Of a DNA stretch of 7,639 bases, positions 1 through 3,946 are shown one piece after another. The notes under the pieces are model-generated. The model searched no databases and was not told the DNA's origin. It worked only from the letters and a program-made list of their open reading frames with translations. Position numbers and translations under genes: made by a program. This stretch comes from Flavobacteriaceae bacterium (GTDB lineage: Bacteria; Bacteroidota; Bacteroidia; Flavobacteriales; Flavobacteriaceae): positions 1-7,639 of the forward strand of contig JABSPP010000073.1 of the NCBI GenBank assembly GCA_013214275.1, given 5' to 3'. Numbering within the stretch: the first letter of the stretch is position 1; the number at the start of each line of letters is the position of its first letter.

Positions 1-1311
1 CATGGTGCTGAATGCAAACAGAACTACTGCAACTGTTAATACATAAGGGAACCATGATATTGCAGATTCAAAAGCACTTGAAGTTAATAATATAGCTTGA
101 GCATCATTTAGCCCAGCATTTGCTGAGGTTACGTTGCCAGTAATAATCAATACGAGGGCAGTCATTGTACACACTACTACAGTATCGATGAAGGGCTCCA
201 AAAGTGCTACCATTCCTTCTGAGGCTGCATATTTAGTTTTGACCGCTGAGTGAGCAATTGACGCTGAACCAACACCTGCTTCATTGGAGAATGCTGCACG
301 TCTGAATCCTTGAACTAAAACACCAATAACGCCACCCGCTACTCCTTCGGCGCTAAATGCACCATTAAATATTTGTCCAAAAGCACTTCCAACCATGTCA
401 TAATTCACAGCAATAACAAAGATCGAAGCAATTACGTAGATCGCTACCATGAATGGAACTATCTTGTCTGTTACTTTAGCAATCTTTTTAATTCCTCCAA
501 TGATCACAATCCCAACTAGAACAGCCATAATCATTCCGAATAACCACCCTTTACCATGGATAAAAGAAGCTTCACCACCTGTAATGTTTTCTACTAGTTG
601 AAACGCCTGATTCACTTGAAACATATTACCTCCTCCAAAAGAACCTCCTATCACAAAAATTGCAAACAAAACAGCTAAAATTTTCCCTAAAACTTTTGAC
701 TCTAATCCTTTTGTTAAGTAGTACATTGGCCCCCCATAGACGGTTCCATCCTCTCCTATATCTCTGTATTTAACACCTAAGGTACATTCAACAAATTTGG
801 ACGCCATACCTAGCAATCCAGCAATAATCATCCAGAATGTTGCTCCTGCACCACCTATGGAAACTGCTATGGCTACACCAGCAATATTACCTAAGCCCAC
901 TGTTGCAGAAAGCGCTGCTGTTAAGGCTTGAAAATGAGAAACTTCCCCTTCTTTACTTTCGTCTTCGATGGTTCCTTTTACATCTCCATCAATATTCAAA
1001 TCTGTATTTTCTGCACTGTGATGGTCAATGTCATCATACTTACCTCTCACAATATTGATAGAAGTTACAAACCCCCTGAAATTGATAAATTTGAAGTAAA
1101 AAGTAAAATATGTTGCTCCCAAGATCAACGGAAATAACACCCAGTAAACTTTTACTCCACCTCCAAAATCGATTTGATAAAATATAAATTCTACGAACCA
1201 CCCTGTGACATTTCCGAATGCCTCATCAATTTTTTGATCCAGTCCTTTTTCTTGCGCAAATGTTACTATTGGAGCTATTAAAAGTAGTACTGACAGAAAT
1301 TTTTTCTTCAT
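1..1311 (-). CDS. AGCS-family sodium:alanine/glycine symporter, 3' end cut off by the window
   Basis: Inner-membrane transporter that couples alanine or glycine uptake to Na+ (alanine/glycine:cation symporter family). The frame is open from ATG at 1309-1311 to the window edge, giving 437 visible residues; the C-terminus is missing. Residues 1-20 look like a signal peptide (MKKK, hydrophobic core, then TFAQ before EKG), so the mature N-terminus is probably periplasmic. Family motifs are ALSATVGLGNIAGVA (about 132-146), GGAGATFWM (153-161), GGPMYY (193-198) and FSNEAGVGSA (341-350), with EPFIDTVVVCTMTA at 372-385. Several hydrophobic helices follow one another (for example 208-223, 257-273, 285-302, 370-390, 421-435). 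A hydrophilic stretch at about 91-126, rich in Asp and Glu, separates the first membrane segment from the core. Lack of a stop codon is due to the window edge, not decay. Substrate (Ala or Gly) and cation are family inferences. Confidence 0.93.
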   Translation of the reverse strand, partial: MKKKFLSVLLLIAPIVTFAQEKGLDQKIDEAFGNVTGWFVEFIFYQIDFGGGVKVYWVLFPLILGATYFTFYFKFINFRGFVTSINIVRGKYDDIDHHSAENTDLNIDGDVKGTIEDESKEGEVSHFQALTAALSATVGLGNIAGVAIAVSIGGAGATFWMIIAGLLGMASKFVECTLGVKYRDIGEDGTVYGGPMYYLTKGLESKVLGKILAVLFAIFVIGGSFGGGNMFQVNQAFQLVENITGGEASFIHGKGWLFGMIMAVLVGIVIIGGIKKIAKVTDKIVPFMVAIYVIASIFVIAVNYDMVGSAFGQIFNGAFSAEGVAGGVIGVLVQGFRRAAFSNEAGVGSASIAHSAVKTKYAASEGMVALLEPFIDTVVVCTMTALVLIITGNVTSANAGLNDAQAILLTSSAFESAISWFPYVLTVAVVLFAFSTM

Positions 1312-1372
1312 GGGAAAAATGATTTTTTTTAGTTAGCTGCTTGCAATATCATAAAAAAATAAACCAACAACA

Positions 1373-1391
1373 ACTTTTAGGCATTAAAAGT
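1373..1391 (-). terminator. Possible weak intrinsic terminator after the SDR gene
   Basis: A perfect 7-bp inverted repeat (ACTTTTA, 5-nt loop, TAAAAGT) starts 5 nt after the TAA stop of the SDR gene (1397-1399). On the minus strand it is followed by a T-rich stretch (TTGTTGTTGG, then TTTATTTTTTT). The stem is almost all A-T, so it would be a weak terminator. It may simply be chance in AT-rich spacer. The rest of the 85-nt gap (1312-1396) is A/T-rich leader for the symporter gene, with no convincing TAnnTTTG promoter. Confidence 0.3.
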
Positions 1392-1396
1392 AGACT

Positions 1397-2293
1397 TTAG
1401 CCACATGTTTCTTTAAATCTTTGTAAATCCTCTTGAAATGATTTGGGAAAAAATTGAAGTTCCTTATTGGTTTTACTTAAGTCAAAACCTGTTTTGGGAG
1501 GCCTAGCAGCTCTTTGATTGAGTTGAGCTGTGGAAATGGGTTTTATGAGCTGCTGATCTAATTCAAAAACTTCTGCAACTTGTTGTGCTATTTCATAGAT
1601 AGTAAGCAGTGTATTGCTGGAAATATTAAAAATTCCTTTGACTTTTTTATCGATTGAAATTTGACAGGCTACTGCTAAATCTTCAACATAGGTTGGCATC
1701 CTGTATTGATCGTTAACAATGGTGATTTCCTTTCCTTCTTTTAACATTTCTCTTACCCACAATACAATGTTACTTCGACCTAAATTGGGAACGTTGCCAT
1801 AGACTAAAATAGTGCGTAAAATGGTGTAACTTATATTCGAATTAACTACGACCTCTTCAGATTTTAACTTCGAGTGTCCGTAGTGACTCAAAGGATTGGG
1901 TGGGTCAGTTTCTTTATAATATCCCTGAGCTCCATCAAAGATAAAATCAGTAGAAATGTGAATAAGGTGTATTCCGTGTGCCTTGCAAAATTCAGAGAGG
2001 GATTCAACTGCCGTAATATTTAGCCTGTTGCATTCCTCTTTGTATTCCTCACATGCATCTACATTGGTCATAGCGGCGGTATTTACGATACAATCTGGCT
2101 GAATCTCCTGCAAGCAAGCGGTCAAAAGTCCTTTTTGAGTGATGTCTATATTATGATAGACAAAATCATTCCTACAACTGCGATTTGCTCCCCTTGATAG
2201 TCCAAAAACCTGATATTTCTCTGGCTGTTTTTTGAGCAAATTAACTAGGGTCTGCCCCAACAACCCATTACTGCCTGTAACTACAATTTTCAC
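1397..2293 (-). CDS. SDR-family NAD(P)-dependent sugar-nucleotide reductase, RmlD/RfbD-like (dTDP-4-dehydrorhamnose reductase family)
   Basis: A 298-residue extended short-chain dehydrogenase, full length for the RmlD substrate-binding family (about 280-300 aa). The N-terminal Rossmann motif is GSNGLLG (residues 7-13). NTAAMTNVDACE (71-82) matches the conserved RmlD segment after beta-4. The catalytic residues are STD (114-116) and Tyr138/Lys142 in YGHSK (YxxxK). RMPTYVEDLA (198-207) and RPPKTGFDLSKT (264-275) are typical C-terminal substrate-domain segments. RmlD reduces dTDP-4-dehydro-L-rhamnose to dTDP-L-rhamnose with NAD(P)H in the cytoplasm. No rmlA, rmlB, rmlC or glycosyltransferase gene lies nearby, so the actual substrate is uncertain. 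The start is GTG (2291-2293): the Rossmann strand begins at once (MKIVVTG) and no in-frame ATG lies between it and an upstream in-frame stop. It sits 100 nt downstream of the K+ channel gene on the same strand. Confidence 0.88.
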   Translation of the reverse strand: MKIVVTGSNGLLGQTLVNLLKKQPEKYQVFGLSRGANRSCRNDFVYHNIDITQKGLLTACLQEIQPDCIVNTAAMTNVDACEEYKEECNRLNITAVESLSEFCKAHGIHLIHISTDFIFDGAQGYYKETDPPNPLSHYGHSKLKSEEVVVNSNISYTILRTILVYGNVPNLGRSNIVLWVREMLKEGKEITIVNDQYRMPTYVEDLAVACQISIDKKVKGIFNISSNTLLTIYEIAQQVAEVFELDQQLIKPISTAQLNQRAARPPKTGFDLSKTNKELQFFPKSFQEDLQRFKETCG

Positions 2294-2393
2294 TCGTTTA
2301 TATTGATACTGACTGTTTAATATTTATTTAATTATTTCCTTTTGCTAAGGTATTGCCCTCTGTTTGACCAGTTCTTCTGTAAGGGTTTCATCA

Positions 2394-3395
2394 TCAGAAA
2401 AGCTCTCTCAATTTTACTATTTGCTCTGGTCGCCCTAGCACGATCAAGTGTGAATTCCTCACCAGTTCCAGAGACGCCTCTGGGTTAATAATATACTTCC
2501 CATCAGGAGCTTTGAACCCTATCACGGTACACCCTGTTTTTCTTCTAAGGTCAAGGTCTAAGATGGTCTTTTGCAAGTATTTTTCTGGCAAATCATTTAC
2601 TGAAATCTCTTCGAGATTTGCAGTGGTTTCCCCTTCTACAGTTAATCTACCAACAAACTCAATCACGTCTGGAGTAACAACCAAAGAGGCCATGTGATCT
2701 CCTCCCAATTTATCAGGCATGATCACATTATCAGCACCTGCAATTTTTAATTTGTCGTATGATGACTCATTAGACGCTCTACTAATAATCTTACAATTTT
2801 GATTGAGTTGTCTGGCAGTTAACACCACAAACAGATTATCCGCATCCGAGGGCAGCGCCGTAATTAAATTTGCAGCTCGCTCTATTCCCGCTCTTTTTAA
2901 AACATCATCTGTTGTTGCATCGCCATGAACGTTAAACAATCCTTTTCGATCAGCTTTGAGAGTAATTTCCTCATTTTGCTCTATGATTACAAATTCCTGC
3001 TTGTAATTTTCAAGTTTCAGCATGGCTTGACTTCCATTTCTTCCAAAACCACAGATAATGGTATGACCCTCTAATTTTTCAATCTTTTTTTGCACTTTCT
3101 TCAATTTAAGTTGTTGAAATAATTGACCACTGACGATATATTCAGTAAACGCCGAAACCGTGTAACCAAAACTAACAATACTGGTTGCTATGAGAAATAC
3201 GGTAAATAATTTTTCTTGATCGCTCAAGGGTTCAATCTCACCAAACCCCACAGTAGAGATGGTAATCACAGTCATGTAGAGCGCGTTCACAAAAGTATAT
3301 CCCGAGATGGTCATATAGCCAAACACTCCAAATGTCATGACTAGTGCCAAAAGGAGTAATGCCTTTTGCAATTTAGAACGAAACCAATTTCTCAT
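2394..3395 (-). CDS. Potassium channel with two TM helices and a cytoplasmic RCK (TrkA-N/TrkA-C) domain
   Basis: A 333-aa inner-membrane ion channel subunit of the MthK/Kch type, probably a tetramer. TM1 is at about 10-31 and the pore loop contains the selectivity filter TVGFGE (48-53), a Phe variant of TVGYG. TM2 is at about 62-84. A charged linker (97-109) leads to the RCK/TrkA-N Rossmann domain with GFGRNG (116-121, GxGxxG) and Glu139 at the end of the second strand, a pattern usually read as dinucleotide binding. The TrkA-C domain covers about 255-333 and ends in LIVLGRPEQIVKLREL. The layout implies K+ flux gated by a cytoplasmic ligand; which ligand (nucleotide, Ca2+, ADP/NAD) cannot be told. 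The ATG overlaps the stop of the upstream pspC-like gene (ATGA, 3392-3395), so the two are very likely one operon with coupled translation. Confidence 0.93.
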   Translation of the reverse strand: MRNWFRSKLQKALLLLALVMTFGVFGYMTISGYTFVNALYMTVITISTVGFGEIEPLSDQEKLFTVFLIATSIVSFGYTVSAFTEYIVSGQLFQQLKLKKVQKKIEKLEGHTIICGFGRNGSQAMLKLENYKQEFVIIEQNEEITLKADRKGLFNVHGDATTDDVLKRAGIERAANLITALPSDADNLFVVLTARQLNQNCKIISRASNESSYDKLKIAGADNVIMPDKLGGDHMASLVVTPDVIEFVGRLTVEGETTANLEEISVNDLPEKYLQKTILDLDLRRKTGCTVIGFKAPDGKYIINPEASLELVRNSHLIVLGRPEQIVKLRELF

Positions 3396-3619
3396 AGATC
3401 AAAAACGGAACTTCTTTTGGTATAAACCATATCTTTTAAACGCAGTAAAAAGGCCAGAGTAAGATAAAACCCAAAAGACAAGCCCACGGTCACAAAAGAA
3501 ATATAAATAAAAAAAAGTCTCACATTTAGGGCACGAATCCCCAAGCGATCCGCTAGCCGAGACGACACATGGTAACCATGTCGTTCAAAAAAATATCGCA
3601 CCGAATGAACAAAACCCAT
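3392..3619 (-). CDS. Small PspC-domain inner-membrane protein
   Basis: A 75-residue protein that is essentially one PspC domain. A short amphipathic N-terminus (MGFVHSVRYFFERHG) leads into SSRLADRLGIRALNVRLFFIY (19-39), which corresponds to the PspC pattern of a 'GLA..LGI...VRL' segment before the membrane helix. A single hydrophobic segment covers about 34-59, followed by a basic tail (RLKDMVYTKRSSVFDL). PspC in proteobacteria is an inner-membrane sensor of envelope stress that acts on PspA. Short flavobacterial relatives are usually labelled PspC-family regulators, but this one has no DNA-binding domain, no Psp partners in view and no demonstrated role. Its TGA overlaps the K+ channel ATG by 4 nt. 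It is probably the first gene of its transcript, since the 327-bp divergent spacer lies upstream. The start ATG at 3617-3619 gives the expected domain length. Confidence 0.85.
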   Translation of the reverse strand: MGFVHSVRYFFERHGYHVSSRLADRLGIRALNVRLFFIYISFVTVGLSFGFYLTLAFLLRLKDMVYTKRSSVFDL

Positions 3620-3657
3620 CTACTAAATTTTATTGCAAGATAGGTTTTTAGATGCTA

Positions 3658-3700
3658 GTTAAAAAGAAGTGATTTAAACTTTTTTTAACGCATTTAAATC
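3658..3700. repeat. Two interleaved perfect 8-bp inverted repeats upstream of pspC
   Basis: GTTAAAAA (3658-3665) is the inverse complement of TTTTTAAC (3682-3689). GATTTAAA (3671-3678) is the inverse complement of TTTAAATC (3693-3700). The pairs cross each other (A-B-A'-B'), so as RNA they would form a pseudoknot-like fold or two exclusive hairpins; as DNA they could be operator half-sites. They lie 39-81 nt upstream of the pspC-like start codon. All arms are A/T-rich, so chance is a real possibility. Confidence 0.35.
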
Positions 3701-3711
3701 GATGCTGGCCA

Positions 3712-3747
3712 TTTGGAATCTAAAAACGTCCTTTACTTATGAGTTTG
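3712..3747 (+). promoter_or_regulatory. Tentative Bacteroidota-type promoter in front of the folded intergenic element
   Basis: TGAGTTTG (3740-3747) matches the Bacteroidota -7 consensus TAnnTTTG at all but one fixed base. TTTG at 3712-3715 could be the -33 element, but the 24-nt spacing is one longer than the usual range. Transcription would begin near 3752-3756, just ahead of the outer stem of the folded element at about 3765. This is a weak call, made because of its position. Confidence 0.22.
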
Positions 3748-3764
3748 CACACATATTCAATGAT

Positions 3765-3856
3765 TGTGGGCGTTTCCCTTTGGGTCGGGCTATCCGCTAT
3801 ATCTTTTTTGCCTTTACAGGACAAAAAAGGATGCCGCTGCTATCCCTAACGCAACA
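3765..3856 (+). repeat. Strongly foldable intergenic element, probably a dispersed flavobacterial repeat or non-coding RNA
   Basis: About 90 nt, clearly more GC-rich than the flanking spacer. Outer arms GCGTT (3770-3774) and AACGC (3848-3852) pair exactly, with TGT (3765-3767) and ACA (3854-3856) outside them. Inside is a long hairpin, 3801-3832: ATC/GAT, then TTTTTTG/CAAAAAA with one bulged G at 3829, then CCT/AGG closing a TTAC tetraloop, with A3821 bulged. A small CCC-TTT-GGG hairpin (3776-3784) and GGG (3787-3789), able to pair with CCC (3844-3846), complete a multibranch fold. The motif GCTATCC occurs twice (3789-3795 and 3839-3845). From memory, elements with the same landmarks (GGGCGTT..., GGGTCGGGC, CTATCCCTAACGC around a variable A/T hairpin) recur between genes in many Flavobacteriia genomes. 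No database match was run. Orientation is given as the strand with these landmarks. Function unknown. Confidence 0.6.
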
Positions 3857-3892
3857 TTCAACCATGGATTAAATTTTTTACTAGTCACAAAC

Positions 3893-3923
3893 TTTAAAAG
3901 CTTACAACTTTAGCGTAACTTTG
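3893..3923 (+). promoter_or_regulatory. uvrA promoter, Bacteroidota type (-33/-7)
   Basis: TAACTTTG (3916-3923) is an exact match to the Bacteroidota -7 consensus TAnnTTTG. TTTA (3893-3896) stands 19 nt upstream in the place of the -33 TTTG/TTG element. A start site near 3928-3932 would leave a leader of only about 15-19 nt before the TTG start at 3947. AACTTT occurs three times here (3890, 3906, 3917). No SOS-type (LexA) box was recognised. Confidence 0.6.
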
Positions 3924-3946
3924 CGTTTTTCTGAATTTTACCCGAG

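Noticed and set aside
837..1137. Two overlapping plus-strand open frames of 69 and 73 codons
   Set aside because: They lie wholly inside the minus-strand AGCS transporter, whose translation has clear family motifs; their own products are low-complexity.
2345..2352. TACCTTAG on the minus strand as a -7 element for the SDR gene
   Set aside because: One mismatch to TAnnTTTG and no -33 element at proper spacing, so too weak to list as a promoter.
2331..2396. 20-codon open frame starting in TGATGATG after the K+ channel stop
   Set aside because: Too short, lysine-rich and A/T-driven; no independent support.
2512..2697. 61-codon plus-strand open frame
   Set aside because: Antisense to the TrkA-C part of the K+ channel gene; no recognisable features.
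3760..3849. A 29-codon open frame (ATG at 3760, TAA at 3847-3849) running through the folded intergenic element
   Set aside because: No ribosome binding site, the sequence is explained by base-pairing arms, and a real peptide would not need exact inverted repeats; likely an accidental open frame unless translation data show otherwise.
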